Source of the DNA: Psychrobacter immobilis
Lineage (GTDB): Bacteria; Pseudomonadota; Gammaproteobacteria; Pseudomonadales; Moraxellaceae
NCBI RefSeq assembly: GCF_904846285.1
Contig: NZ_CAJHAD010000004.1
Span: 62,001 to 126,000, forward strand
Reading direction: 5' to 3'
Length of the DNA: 64,000 nucleotides
Each line of letters begins with the position of its first letter. Within the stretch, counting starts at the first letter, position 1. Below are positions 8,472 to 17,912 of this stretch, in pieces. The notes below the pieces were generated by a model. The model was not told where the DNA came from. It was given only the letters and a program-made list of their open reading frames with translations, and searched no databases. The position numbers and the translations under genes are program-made.

Positions 8472-9536
8472 CTATTTCTCTAACAGATGACTGCTAATCA
8501 AGTCGACCATATAAGGCTGATAATATTCTGGAATATCGTGTGCCATACCTTCGATTAAATGAAATGTTGCATTGGGAATGGTTTTTGCAACCACTCGCCC
8601 TTGCGAGGCGGGTAACAGCCCGTCTGCGCTACCGTGCAGAACAATCGTCGGTGCTTTAACTTGCTTACTGTATTTGCTAATTGAGCCTGAGGCCAAAATA
8701 GCATTGAGCTGTTGTACGGTACCAAGTGGGTGGAAATTACGCTGATAGCGTATCTTGGCTATGTCACGCACCATGCGTACATTGACGTGTCCTGGCGTAC
8801 CAACGGTTTTCATAAACCAGACGCTATGACGCACAATATCACGCTCAGAATGGCTCTCAGGACGATTGATGAGGGTATATAACTGCTTGGGCTTGGGCGG
8901 TTTTAAAAAGGCGCGATTGGTGGTGGTAAACATCAACGCCAGGCGTTGTACCAAACTTGGATAACGCGCGGCGACAATCTGAGCAATCATACCGCCCATA
9001 GAAGCACCAAGTAGATGGGTTTTACTTAGGTGCAAGGCCTTGATTAAACGAGCCGTATCTTCTGCCATATCGGTTAAATTATAAGCAACCTGCGCACCTT
9101 TATTCGACAATCCTGTTTGCAGGCGCATCATCATTTTTAACTGACTGATACGTGGTAAACCATCAATCTGTACTTTAGACGACAAGCCGATATCACGATT
9201 GTCAAAACGAATCACAAAAAAACCGGCATCGATAAGGCGCTTTATGAAGTTATTTGGCCAAAATATCATTTGTGAGCCAAGTCCCATAATCATGAGTAGA
9301 GGTGGATTATTTGGGTTGCCACCCGCCTCAACACACAGCTCGATACCGTCACCAATATCTATCATGGCTTGATGCAGATGCTCGCTTAAGTCTGAAGCAT
9401 GCCAGTCATGGTCACCAAATTGCTGCCATTCAAGCGTTGGATAATTGCCATTTCCTTCTGCAACCTCAGCTGTTCCCGACGTGTTAGGCGCTTCAGAGAT
9501 TCCGGGCACAGCGTTAATGGGGTTTGATTCTGTCAT
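8472..9536 (-). CDS. Alpha/beta hydrolase
   Basis: A 354-residue alpha/beta-hydrolase fold protein. The nucleophile elbow is LLGASMGGMIAQ (G-x-S-x-G), the acid is probably Asp in VLHGSADGLLP, and the His in EGMAHDIPEYY completes the triad. HG-type oxyanion features are seen in LLMIMGLGSQMIFW. The first 40 residues are a Gly/Asn/Pro-rich, disordered extension with no signal peptide. The start follows AGGATACTTC. It resembles esterases and carboxylesterases of the TAP/PHA-like groups, but the substrate is not predictable. The rubredoxin gene lies 28 bp upstream on the same strand, so the two may be cotranscribed. Confidence 0.85.
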   Translation of the reverse strand: MTESNPINAVPGISEAPNTSGTAEVAEGNGNYPTLEWQQFGDHDWHASDLSEHLHQAMIDIGDGIELCVEAGGNPNNPPLLMIMGLGSQMIFWPNNFIKRLIDAGFFVIRFDNRDIGLSSKVQIDGLPRISQLKMMMRLQTGLSNKGAQVAYNLTDMAEDTARLIKALHLSKTHLLGASMGGMIAQIVAARYPSLVQRLALMFTTTNRAFLKPPKPKQLYTLINRPESHSERDIVRHSVWFMKTVGTPGHVNVRMVRDIAKIRYQRNFHPLGTVQQLNAILASGSISKYSKQVKAPTIVLHGSADGLLPASQGRVVAKTIPNATFHLIEGMAHDIPEYYQPYMVDLISSHLLEK

Positions 9537-9564
9537 GAAGTATCCTATTTAGACGATCGTTGGC

Positions 9565-9729
9565 TTAAAATTCGAGCATTTCAAAATCAAGCTTGCCAAC
9601 GCCGCATTCTGGGCAAGTCCAGTCATCTGGGATGTCTTCCCATTTGGTGCCAGGAGCGATGCCTTCTTCAGGACAGCCAAGCGCTTCGTCATATATCCAA
9701 CCGCAGACAATACATTCATAACGTTTCAT
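9565..9729 (-). CDS. rubA: Rubredoxin
   Basis: A 54-residue rubredoxin, a one-iron electron carrier in the cytoplasm. Both iron-binding knuckles are present: CIVCGW near the N-terminus and CPECGV near residue 40, and the core IYDEALG...[14 protein letters not shown] is the type found with alkane hydroxylases in Acinetobacter and Pseudomonas. An extra Cys sits at residue 19, where Trp is usual in relatives. No alkane hydroxylase or rubredoxin reductase is in the window, so its electron partner is unknown. It lies upstream of the hydrolase gene with a 28-bp gap. Confidence 0.93.
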   Translation of the reverse strand: MKRYECIVCGWIYDEALGCPEEGIAPGTKWEDIPDDWTCPECGVGKLDFEMLEF

Positions 9730-10097
9730 AAATAGTCCTATCGATTATTTCCAGTATTACGATTTCCAGTGTTTCTATTACCCATATTAAATAGGTAGTT
9801 AATACATGTTTTAAGGTATTTATTAACCATAATAGGCAATATCTAGCTACTAAAAACGCCCATAGTTTAGCATATAACCGTCATTTTCATAGTTAAGTTT
9901 ACACTTGTATATTGAGATTAACCAGCTTTTATCAAGTTCTTAAGCGTCACTTTAATGGTTTTAGCGATGGTAAGTTTGCCAGTTTTGCCGCCACGATAAA
10001 GTCGATTATGCTATAATCCTTGCCACTAAGTTTGCCAATTGATATATCGATTGACTCTGCCATATCATCATCGCAGTCCTATAAGCTAAGGGTTATT
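9730..10097. other. Divergent intergenic region rubA / apt
   Basis: A 368-bp spacer with the divergent promoters of rubA and apt. Only the apt promoter could be recognised (see next entry). Confidence 0.5.
10009..10017 (+). promoter_or_regulatory. Extended -10 promoter of apt
   Basis: TGCTATAAT gives a consensus -10 with the TGn extension; a weak TTGCCG lies 21 bp upstream. Transcription should begin near 10024, leaving a leader of about 75 bases before the ATG at 10098. Confidence 0.6.
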
Positions 10098-10667
10098 ATG
10101 AGCGCTAATGCCGCCGTTAAAGCAGTAAATACCACAACCGAGTCGTCTCCTACGCTCAATACTGACCATCCATTTTGGCAAGTCATTCGCACAGTACCAG
10201 ACTTCCCGAAAGTCGGCATTGATTTTTATGATATTACGCCGTTACTACGCAGTCATATTAATGCCGTGATTGACGAGATGCTTGCTGTACTGCCTGCGGG
10301 TTTGCTTGATGAGGTGGATTGCTTGGGTGCAGTGGAGGCGCGTGGGTTTGTATTTGCCAGTTTGCTGGCGGGGCGCTTAGGTAAAGGCATGATTTTGCTA
10401 CGTAAACCTGGCAAGTTACCACCACCAGTCGCTAATAAAGCTTATGCCTTAGAATATGGCAAAGACACGCTTGAGATGCAAAATAATTTGCCACCTGAGC
10501 GGGTATTATTGGTCGATGATATCTTGGCTACTGGCGGTACACTGACTACTGCTTATGAGCTGTGCAAGTCTGCTGAGCATACGGTGGTTGGCGCATTGGT
10601 ATTGTTAGATTTGGTTGATTTACATGGTGAATTTCCTGTACCTGTCTATACGGTTTTAAAAGCTTAG
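10098..10667 (+). CDS. apt: Adenine phosphoribosyltransferase
   Basis: This purine salvage enzyme joins adenine to PRPP to form AMP. The 189-residue product carries the PRPP loop VLLVDDILATGGT and the typical N-terminal FPKVGIDFYDITPLL and GAVEARGFVFAS segments. ATG 10098 was chosen because it follows AAGGG and lies downstream of a consensus -10; the frame is open back to a TTG at 10020, but that codon lies at the transcription start. It is a single gene with its own terminator. Confidence 0.95.
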   Translation: MSANAAVKAVNTTTESSPTLNTDHPFWQVIRTVPDFPKVGIDFYDITPLLRSHINAVIDEMLAVLPAGLLDEVDCLGAVEARGFVFASLLAGRLGKGMILLRKPGKLPPPVANKAYALEYGKDTLEMQNNLPPERVLLVDDILATGGTLTTAYELCKSAEHTVVGALVLLDLVDLHGEFPVPVYTVLKA

Positions 10668-10688
10668 AGAAATGGTTTTTAGCATAAT

Positions 10689-10728
10689 AAAAAGCGCGCT
10701 GAATAAATAGTTCAGCGCGCTTTTTTTT
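10689..10728. terminator. Terminator after apt
   Basis: AAAAAGCGCGCTGAA and TTCAGCGCGCTTTTT form a strong GC-rich stem ending in T8. The next gene is convergent, so the A-rich left side may serve it too. Confidence 0.92.
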
Positions 10729-10775
10729 GAATTGGATGTACTTTACTTGTTTGTCTTAACTCGTTTTATTTTATG

Positions 10776-11282
10776 CTATTTAGCTTGCTGGTAATTTTTA
10801 CAAGCTTGTTCGATGAGCAAGCGACTAATCGTTTTTGGTTTAGTAAGCCTAAAGTCTTTAGTTGTCAGTATCGGTTTATCTGATTGCCAAGATTTTAACA
10901 CTTTATCATCAGCAGCATAATTCACGTAAGCGCGCTGATAGTAGCTTGCGTCCTTACATGAAATAAGCCATTGTTGGTCGCTATGATGAGTGTTCGTTTG
11001 TTTAGTGTCTTTCGGTTTCTCTTTAGCTTCTTTGGTGTCTTTTGTTTCTTTCGCCTCTTCATTTTCTTTTACGCTTTTTGGCGCAGGATAGGTTCTGCGA
11101 ATCGAGACGGTAATATTTTCGACCTCTTTTTCATCAATAATATGAATATCTGAGCGTTCGATAGAATCCAAATCTAAACTAAAAATAGAGCCAGTCTGAC
11201 TTTTTGATACCTCTAACCAGTTTGCCGCATAGCCACTCATTGCAAGTGTACTACCTGCTAATATCACTGCTAGCCGTTTCAT
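10776..11282 (-). CDS. Exported protein resembling surface-adhesin E family, function unknown
   Basis: A 168-residue protein with a clear signal peptide (MKRLAVILAG...MSGYAA). The mature part begins NWLEVSKSQTGSIFSLDLDSIER, a pattern common in the small exported proteins called surface-adhesin protein E in Acinetobacter-like genomes. A Lys/Glu/Thr/Asp linker of about 30 residues (around 75-105) splits two folded parts and looks like an expanded low-complexity insert. Two Cys (SCKDA, EQACK) may form a disulfide. AAGGCTCG precedes the ATG. The gene stands alone and its role is not known. Confidence 0.7.
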   Translation of the reverse strand: MKRLAVILAGSTLAMSGYAANWLEVSKSQTGSIFSLDLDSIERSDIHIIDEKEVENITVSIRRTYPAPKSVKENEEAKETKDTKEAKEKPKDTKQTNTHHSDQQWLISCKDASYYQRAYVNYAADDKVLKSWQSDKPILTTKDFRLTKPKTISRLLIEQACKNYQQAK

Positions 11283-11448
11283 AATCGAGCCTTGCTTTTT
11301 GTTATATTAAGTTGCTCATGATAGCCAACTTAATAGGGGCAGGCAAATTTCTTTTATGACAAGGGGTTCACGCCCAGGCAGTTTCAGTACTGTCTGTTAG
11401 CAAGCAAACAAACCCCTAAGAAGCCTAGGACATAATTAACTAGGGCAG

Positions 11449-12390
11449 TTAATCACGCATGGCTGCTAGCATTTGCGCAAGCTCATCACGTGCACCGATA
11501 AAGCCATCAATGCCCTTTGGTAATAAGTCTTGAGTAACGGTATCTTGCTGATAGGCGGCACTGAATTCGTCATGCGTTAAGCTGACTTTGGTCATGTCGG
11601 CCAAATCCATGGACATGCTTGGTGACAGTTGGCGCGTGACTTCAACATCCATGGCTGCCAACTCATCAATTAGATTGGGCGCGATGGTCAGTAAATCGCA
11701 ACCTGCGAGTGCCAATATTTGCTCAGTCGAGCGGAAGCTGGCACCCATCACTTGCGTTTTATAGCCATGCTGTTTGTAATATTGATAAATGAGTTTGACC
11801 GATTGCACTCCCATATCATCTGCAGCTGGTACGTTTTGGCGATTTTGTTGACGTTTTTGCCAGTCTAAAATACGACCAACAAAAGGGGAAATCAGCGTCA
11901 CGCCAGCATCTGCACAGGCAATCGCTTGATGCTGACCGAATAATAAAGTCAGGTTGCAGTGAATACCCTGAGTTTCAAGATAACGTGCTGCTTCAATTCC
12001 TTGCCACGTTGCTGCCATCTTAATCAACACGCGCTCTGAGTCGATGCCTGATTTTTGATAGGCTTCCATAAAGCTTAGGGCTTTATCAATGGTGGCTTGG
12101 GTGTCATAAGACAAGCGTGCATCGACTTCGGTTGAGACGCGACCTTCAATCAACGCCAGAATATTACAGCCAATTTGAATGGTTAGCTCATCAATCACCG
12201 CATCGATATCGCCCCGATGGCGACTCATGGTTTCTGACAGCATGGCCTCATTATCCGGATGAATAAGAGCTTTGGTAATCAGGCTTGGATTGGTAGTGGC
12301 ATCGATGGGTTTTAGACGCGCAATGGCGGCAAGGTCGCCCGTATCAGCGACAATAGTGGTCATGGTGCGAAGCTGTTGTAATGCGCTCAT
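11449..12390 (-). CDS. tal: Transaldolase, TalB type
   Basis: This enzyme moves a dihydroxyacetone unit between sugar phosphates in the non-oxidative pentose phosphate pathway. The 313-residue length fits the TalA/TalB subfamily. The Schiff-base Lys is Lys124 in VLIKMAATWQG, and the N-terminal signature VADTGDL plus DATTNPSLI are present. The start follows AAGGATATCTG. It is a single gene. One weaker point is a Gln in KMAATWQG where Glu is usual, likely a neutral change. Confidence 0.93.
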   Translation of the reverse strand: MSALQQLRTMTTIVADTGDLAAIARLKPIDATTNPSLITKALIHPDNEAMLSETMSRHRGDIDAVIDELTIQIGCNILALIEGRVSTEVDARLSYDTQATIDKALSFMEAYQKSGIDSERVLIKMAATWQGIEAARYLETQGIHCNLTLLFGQHQAIACADAGVTLISPFVGRILDWQKRQQNRQNVPAADDMGVQSVKLIYQYYKQHGYKTQVMGASFRSTEQILALAGCDLLTIAPNLIDELAAMDVEVTRQLSPSMSMDLADMTKVSLTHDEFSAAYQQDTVTQDLLPKGIDGFIGARDELAQMLAAMRD

Positions 12391-12565
12391 CAGATATCCT
12401 TGGTATGGTCAATTAACGTTGTTATGTTCTTGTTTAGAATGGTTATTCAAGTTTGTACTCCATGATATTTTTTATTTATAAAGCTGTTTATCATGGTGAG
12501 GTTTCTAGAGGTTTTGGTTAGTAGTAATGCCTCAAAGATTTTCTTAAGCCTAAACCTATTAGACG

Positions 12566-12597
12566 TATGCGCTGTTAAAACTATGCGCTGTTAAAAT
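12566..12597. repeat. Tandem 16-bp duplication
   Basis: TATGCGCTGTTAAAAC at 12566-12581 is followed directly by TATGCGCTGTTAAAAT. The copies differ only at the last base. Confidence 0.85.
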
Positions 12598-12713
12598 TAG
12601 GTGCCTTTAATAAGAGCCTTTAAACTGTATCATAGATTTGAGCGTATGTAGCCCGATAGTTTTACAGCACTTGGTCGTTACAGGGCATAACTGTGCTAAG
12701 ATTTATAGCAAAT

Positions 12714-12766
12714 TGCCCATTAACGCGCATTTACGAATGGGCACTGTCGATAGTTTTTGCTATAGT
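12714..12766 (+). promoter_or_regulatory. Likely pheA promoter with adjacent hairpin
   Basis: TGCTATAGT (12758-12766) is an extended -10. Just upstream, TGCCCATT (12714-12721) and AATGGGCA (12736-12743) form an inverted repeat across the -35 zone, a possible operator. The leader to pheA would be about 128 bases. No leader peptide rich in Phe or Tyr was seen. Confidence 0.45.
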
Positions 12767-12900
12767 AGAGCCGATCAGCTGTTTGCCTCGCGCGAAACAT
12801 CAAAAGTAAGTATTTATTATTAAAATAAACATATTGAACAGAGAGTCACCCCTAACAGTGATAAAACTCAGTAATAATATTAGAGAAAGGATGGGCGGTA

Positions 12901-14076
12901 ATGATTGAGCAGTCACCAGAGCAAAATGTAGACAATCTAAATCAAATCAATACAAACGATATGGCCAATGAAAAAGAGTTTTTGGATAGTATCCGCCAAA
13001 ATATCGATGCGGTAGACTGCGAAATACAGACGCTGATTAACAATCGTGCCAAACTGGCTCAGCAAGTGGCAGTCGTGAAAAAAAGCCATATTGCTAATAA
13101 TCCAACTGCCGACAATACCAATCCTATTTTTTATCGTCCTGAACGTGAAGCGCAAGTGTTAAAGGCGGTCATGGAACGCAATACCGGACCCATCGCTGAT
13201 GAAAAAATGGCGCGTTTGTTCCGTGAAATTATGTCGGTGTGCTTGGATTTAGAAGCGCCGCAACGTATTGCATTTTTGGGCCCTGTCGGTACCTTTACCC
13301 ATGCAGCAGCGTTAAAACACTTTGGTAAAGCTGCCGATACTGTGCCACTCAATACCATCACTGACGTCTTTCGTGAAGTTGAAGCGGGCACGGCGATGTA
13401 TGGTGTGGTGCCAGTCGAAAACTCATCAGAGGGCGTGGTCAACCATACGTTAGATGGCTTTTTATCTTCTACGCTAAAAATAATCGGTGAAGTTGAGCTG
13501 CCTATTCACCAGAATTTCTTAGTCGCGGAGCATACCAAACTTGATGGTTTAAGCCGTATTTACTCGCATCAGCAATCATTGGCGCAGTGCCGTCATTGGC
13601 TTGATGTTAATTATCCTAATGTCGAGCGTGTGGCGGTATCGAGCAATGGTGAAGCGGCCCGTCGTTTAAAAAACGAGTGGCATTCAGCGGCGATTGCAGG
13701 CGATGTGGCGGCGGCAGAGTATGATTTACATAAGCTTTACTCAAACATCGAAGACAATCCAAGTAATACCACGCGTTTCCTCATTATTGGTCACGAGGCG
13801 ATTGCGCCATCGGGCCAAGACAAAACCTCAATCATGGTCTCAGCGCATGATAAAGCGGGCGCCCTGATCGAAATCCTAAAACCATTGTCCTATCATGGCG
13901 TGTCGATGACCAGTATCGAGACACGCCCTGAACGTCCTAATAAATGGGCTTATGTGTTCTTTATTGATATGGATGGGCACATTGAAGACGCAAATGTGAG
14001 CGCTGCTATCGCTGATATCCGCCCATTGGTCAAAGATTTGCGCGTACTAGGCTCTTATCCAAAAGCAGTATTGTAA
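12901..14076 (+). CDS. pheA: Bifunctional chorismate mutase/prephenate dehydratase (P-protein)
   Basis: PheA converts chorismate to prephenate and then to phenylpyruvate, the precursor of phenylalanine. In order, the 391 residues hold an AroQ mutase domain (about 25-115: DSIRQNIDAVDCEI...REIMSVCLDLE), a dehydratase domain (about 120-300, with GPVGTFTHAAA and VVPVENSSEGVV) and an ACT domain (about 310-390) for feedback by Phe. The ACT effector motif reads ETRP where ESRP is usual. It starts the pheA-hisC-tyrA/aroA cluster, an order shared with Pseudomonas. AAAGGATGGGCGG precedes the ATG. Confidence 0.95.
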   Translation: MIEQSPEQNVDNLNQINTNDMANEKEFLDSIRQNIDAVDCEIQTLINNRAKLAQQVAVVKKSHIANNPTADNTNPIFYRPEREAQVLKAVMERNTGPIADEKMARLFREIMSVCLDLEAPQRIAFLGPVGTFTHAAALKHFGKAADTVPLNTITDVFREVEAGTAMYGVVPVENSSEGVVNHTLDGFLSSTLKIIGEVELPIHQNFLVAEHTKLDGLSRIYSHQQSLAQCRHWLDVNYPNVERVAVSSNGEAARRLKNEWHSAAIAGDVAAAEYDLHKLYSNIEDNPSNTTRFLIIGHEAIAPSGQDKTSIMVSAHDKAGALIEILKPLSYHGVSMTSIETRPERPNKWAYVFFIDMDGHIEDANVSAAIADIRPLVKDLRVLGSYPKAVL

Positions 14077-14158
14077 AACTGATTTAATCAAATTGTTTAT
14101 CAAACGAATAACAGGTATTAACGAACAGTAGATGCGTTATCACCTCTAAGGATAAATC

Positions 14159-15301
14159 ATGCAGTCATCTCATTCGACAGAGTCAAATTTATCACCGCTT
14201 GTGCCTGCCTATGACAGTATTCTAGAGCTGATACCTTATCAGACTGGAAAACCAGTTGAAGAGCTGACACGTGAGTATGGCGTCTCAGATGTGGTAAAAC
14301 TTGCTAGTAATGAGAACCCGAGAGGCTGCTCACCGCACGTTACGCTGGCGATTACCGAACAATTGGGTCAGCTGGCACGTTATCCTGATGGCAATGGTTA
14401 TTATCTAAAACAAGCGCTTGCTGATTTTAACGATGTCCGTGTCGACCAGATTACCTTGGGCAATGGCTCTGATGATTTGCTTGATATTTTAGCACGTAGC
14501 TTTGCTGGTGCTGACGATGCCATCATTTACAGTCAGTATGCTTTTATCGTTTATCCGATGCTGGCTAAAATGCAAGGGGCGACAGGTATAGAAGTACCTG
14601 CTCATCGCTTTGGTCATGATCTAAAGGCGATGAGTGAGGCAGTTCAAGACAATCCTAATACCAAAATGGTGTTTATCGCCAATCCTAATAACCCAACCGG
14701 CACCCAGCTTGCGCATCAAGAGTTGCAAGCGTTTATGGCCAGTGTGCCACGCTCGGTATTGGTGGTATTAGATGAAGCCTATATCGAATATAGCCCTGAG
14801 AGTAATAATCGGGCGCTGTTAGATGAGTTTGATAACGTGGTCATCGTACGTACCTTTTCCAAAGCTTATGGACTGGCGGGCTTGCGTGTTGGCTATGCGT
14901 TAAGCTCAGTGCCAGTCGCTGATTTACTCAATCGAATTCGTCAGCCATTCAATGTGAGCAGAGTGGCGCTAGCTGCTGCCGCTGCGGCGCTTAACGACCA
15001 AGATTTCATTGAAAAAACGAGGCTTACTAACCAAGAACAAATGCGCTGGTTAGAAAAGCAGTTTGATGCCTTGGGACTAGGGTTTATCAAGTCGCATGCC
15101 AACTTTATTATGGTTGAAATAGAAGTCGAGATGGAAGACATAACAGCGGCTTCTATTCATCAAGCATTGCTAGAGCAGGGCGTTATCGTGCGTCCATTAG
15201 AAGGTTATGGCTTGCCTAATTGGTTGCGTATTACGGTAGGGATTGCAGAAGATAACATGCGTCTGATTGATACGCTGCGCTCCATATTGACCGACGATTA
15301 A
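14159..15301 (+). CDS. hisC: Histidinol-phosphate/aromatic aminotransferase
   Basis: A PLP-dependent class I/II aminotransferase of 380 residues. The PLP Lys is Lys235 in RTFSKAYGLAGLRVGY, and the Asp of the cofactor site is in VVLDEAYIEY. Family members act on histidinol phosphate; those placed between pheA and tyrA, as here, can also transaminate phenylpyruvate and hydroxyphenylpyruvate, so an aromatic role is likely. It sits 82 bp after pheA and has a good AAGGATAAATC box. A second hisC elsewhere in the genome would be expected. Confidence 0.9.
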   Translation: MQSSHSTESNLSPLVPAYDSILELIPYQTGKPVEELTREYGVSDVVKLASNENPRGCSPHVTLAITEQLGQLARYPDGNGYYLKQALADFNDVRVDQITLGNGSDDLLDILARSFAGADDAIIYSQYAFIVYPMLAKMQGATGIEVPAHRFGHDLKAMSEAVQDNPNTKMVFIANPNNPTGTQLAHQELQAFMASVPRSVLVVLDEAYIEYSPESNNRALLDEFDNVVIVRTFSKAYGLAGLRVGYALSSVPVADLLNRIRQPFNVSRVALAAAAAALNDQDFIEKTRLTNQEQMRWLEKQFDALGLGFIKSHANFIMVEIEVEMEDITAASIHQALLEQGVIVRPLEGYGLPNWLRITVGIAEDNMRLIDTLRSILTDD

Positions 15302-15412
15302 ATAATATTGCGAAGGGTTTTTTAAAGTCAGTTAATTAGCCACTAAATTTTATAAAATGAATGTCAGTTTGCTTTATCTAAAAAGACGTTTATTTGTTCA
15401 AAGAGAAATGCC

Positions 15413-17767
15413 GTGAGTCGCCAGCAAAGCAATCAAAACAATAATATGCAATCCATTAATACTCAGCCGCCGTTATTTAAGCAAGTTTGTGTTATCGGTC
15501 TCGGGTTAATTGGTGCCAGCCTTGCCCAAGCCATTAAAGACAATGGTTTGAGTGAGCGATTGGTGGCGGTTGATAGACATGCGCCAAGCATCGACGAAGC
15601 CATTCAGCACGGTTTGCTAGATGCTGGTAGTGCCGTCTTAAGTGAAATAGTATCGGGCAGTGACCTGATTGTCATCGCCGTACCAGTGCAAGCGGTGCAA
15701 GCCGTGTTTGTCGATATCAAAGCTGCCATGGATAATGGGCAGATTTCTTCTGATTGCATCATCACTGACGTCTGTAGCACCAAAGGTAATATCATTGATG
15801 CAGCAAAAGCGGTCTTTACTTCGCTACCAACTGGCTTTGTACCAGCGCATCCGATTGCTGGCGCTGAAAATTCAGGGTATCATGCCAGGCGCGCCACATT
15901 ATTTATCAATCATAGCGTTATTATTTGTGAGCTCTCAACGACAAACCCTTGGGCGATTTCTAATCTGCGTCAGTTATGGGAAGCGGTAGGTGCGACTGTC
16001 ATGTCAATGGATGCTGAGCATCATGATGCTATCTTAGCGCATACCAGTCATTTACCGCATCTGCTGGCATTTAATTTGGTCGAGCAGCTGGCGAGTCATG
16101 ATGATAATTTAGATATGTTTCGTTATGCAGCGGGCGGCTTTCGCGACTTTAGCCGCATCGCTGCCAGTGACCCTAAAATGTGGCATGATATATTTTTTGC
16201 CAACCAAAGCGCAATCGTAAGCGCCCTTGATGAGTATGGCGTTTATTTACAGACCATACGCCAGCTTATCATTGATAAAGATTCAACCGCCCTGATGGGA
16301 CTTTTGGGCCGCGCGCAAGCCGCACGGCGACATTTTGGCCATATGTTAGCCAGCACCCCTTATACGGATACTCCTGCTATGTCAGCTTCTTATATCATTA
16401 CCCCTAGCAACACCGTTTCTGGCACCATTACCATTCCTGGTGATAAGTCTATCTCTCATCGCAGTATTATGCTCGGTAGCCTTGCAACAGGCGTCACCAA
16501 GGTCACTGGATTTTTGGAAGGGGAAGACGCGCTTGCTACTTTGCAAGCGTTCCGAGATATGGGCGTGACCATTGAAGGTCCTGATAATGGGCAGTTAACT
16601 ATTCACGGTGTTGGTATGAACGGTCTAAAGCCAAGTAAAACGCCATTATATATGGGCAACTCAGGCACCAGTATGCGTCTGCTAGCGGGTATCTTAGCCG
16701 CACAGTCATTTGATAGTGTATTAACAGGTGATACCAGCTTAAACAAGCGCCCAATGGAGCGTGTGGCAGCACCGCTACGTGACATGGGTGCGGTCATTCA
16801 AAGTACGGGTCATAGTGGCACAGCGCCACTTAGTATCACTGGTCGAGATAGTGTTGGCAAACCTCTACAAGGCATAGAGTATGATATGCCGGTTGCTTCT
16901 GCGCAGATTAAATCTTGCTTATTACTGGCTGGACTGTGGGCAGAAGGCACAACAACTGTGATTCAGCCTGAAATCAGTCGAGACCATACCGAGCGTATGC
17001 TCTCAGCCTTTGGTTATCCCGTTACCGTTGATGGCAATCGTATCAGTGTTGAGGGCGGTGGTAAACTCACAGGCGGTGACATCGCGGTCCCTGCTGATAT
17101 CTCATCAGCGGCATTCTTTATGGTCGCTGCGGCTATCAGTCAAGGCAGCGAGTTGACCTTGAAGCAAGTTGGCATTAATCCAACGCGTACCGGTATTATT
17201 GATATTCTAAAGTTGATGCAAGCGGATATCAGCCTGAGTAATGAGACTCATGTCGGTGGTGAACCAGTAGCAGATATCACTATTCGTGGCTCAAACTTGG
17301 TCGGTATAGAAATACCTGAGTATCTGGTGCCGCTCGCGATTGATGAGTTTCCAGTATTGTTCATTGCTGCCAGCTGCGCCCAAGGTCGTACGGTGTTAAC
17401 GGGTGCAAAAGAGCTGCGCGTTAAAGAGTCAGATCGTATTGCCGTCATGGCAGATGGTCTACAAACCCTTGGTATTGATTGTACCGTTACCGAAGATGGT
17501 CTAATTATTGAAGGTAAAGGGATTGAAGGCAAGGGCAATAATACTGATATCAATGAAGTGAATAATAGCCAACCTGTCTTTGATGGCGGACATATTACCT
17601 CGCACCATGACCATCGTATCGCGATGAGCTTTGCTGTAGCTAGTCTGCGTGCATCCAAGCAGATTACGATTGAAGGTGTTGAGACCGTCAACACCAGCTT
17701 CCCAGGATTTGCTGAGCTTGCCAACCAAATCGGTATGTCTATCCAAGTGGATAAGGGTGCGGCTTAA
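15413..17767 (+). CDS. tyrA-aroA: Prephenate dehydrogenase/EPSP synthase fusion
   Basis: One 784-residue chain joins two enzymes. Residues about 20-310 form prephenate dehydrogenase (NAD loop VIGLGLIGASLAQ; HPIAGAENSGYHAR), which makes hydroxyphenylpyruvate for Tyr. Residues about 330-780 form 3-phosphoshikimate 1-carboxyvinyltransferase (PGDKSISHRS, GNSGTSMRLL, and HDHRIAMSFAVAS near the end), the step before chorismate. A short Gly/Asn-rich insert near residue 705 (IEGKGIEGKGNN) is a local duplication. The start is GTG at 15413; an ATG eleven codons on is also possible. Fusions of this kind are known in Moraxellaceae and Pseudomonas. Confidence 0.94.
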   Translation: MSRQQSNQNNNMQSINTQPPLFKQVCVIGLGLIGASLAQAIKDNGLSERLVAVDRHAPSIDEAIQHGLLDAGSAVLSEIVSGSDLIVIAVPVQAVQAVFVDIKAAMDNGQISSDCIITDVCSTKGNIIDAAKAVFTSLPTGFVPAHPIAGAENSGYHARRATLFINHSVIICELSTTNPWAISNLRQLWEAVGATVMSMDAEHHDAILAHTSHLPHLLAFNLVEQLASHDDNLDMFRYAAGGFRDFSRIAASDPKMWHDIFFANQSAIVSALDEYGVYLQTIRQLIIDKDSTALMGLLGRAQAARRHFGHMLASTPYTDTPAMSASYIITPSNTVSGTITIPGDKSISHRSIMLGSLATGVTKVTGFLEGEDALATLQAFRDMGVTIEGPDNGQLTIHGVGMNGLKPSKTPLYMGNSGTSMRLLAGILAAQSFDSVLTGDTSLNKRPMERVAAPLRDMGAVIQSTGHSGTAPLSITGRDSVGKPLQGIEYDMPVASAQIKSCLLLAGLWAEGTTTVIQPEISRDHTERMLSAFGYPVTVDGNRISVEGGGKLTGGDIAVPADISSAAFFMVAAAISQGSELTLKQVGINPTRTGIIDILKLMQADISLSNETHVGGEPVADITIRGSNLVGIEIPEYLVPLAIDEFPVLFIAASCAQGRTVLTGAKELRVKESDRIAVMADGLQTLGIDCTVTEDGLIIEGKGIEGKGNNTDINEVNNSQPVFDGGHITSHHDHRIAMSFAVASLRASKQITIEGVETVNTSFPGFAELANQIGMSIQVDKGAA

Positions 17768-17912
17768 GGTCATGTCAATATGATAAGCCTTATTATTTGC
17801 TTTTAAAGTATTAGTTTTTGAAGTTTTGGTCTCTGAAGTATTGAGTCTTAAAGTTCTGTATGTCGGGATTCAATACAGTCTAAAAGGTTATTTATAAACC
17901 TTTATGTAAAAT

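Larger units (their letters stand above)
12391..12900. other. Divergent intergenic region tal / pheA
   Basis: A 510-bp spacer. It holds an 8-bp inverted repeat (12460-12467 with 12489-12496), a 16-bp tandem duplication, a small hairpin and a likely pheA promoter, listed separately. Confidence 0.5.

Noticed and set aside
10020..10097. TTG 10020 as start of apt
   Set aside because: It lies at the predicted transcription start and has no ribosome binding site; ATG 10098 has AAGGG and the family N-terminus.
11284..11448. GGTTCACGCC-like stretch near 11365 checked as a tRNA T-arm
   Set aside because: No acceptor stem, anticodon arm or CCA context could be folded around it; no tRNA was found anywhere in the window.
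17248..17724. 158-codon minus-strand frame inside the aroA part of the fusion
   Set aside because: Shadow of the EPSP synthase; Ser/Pro-rich product without sense.
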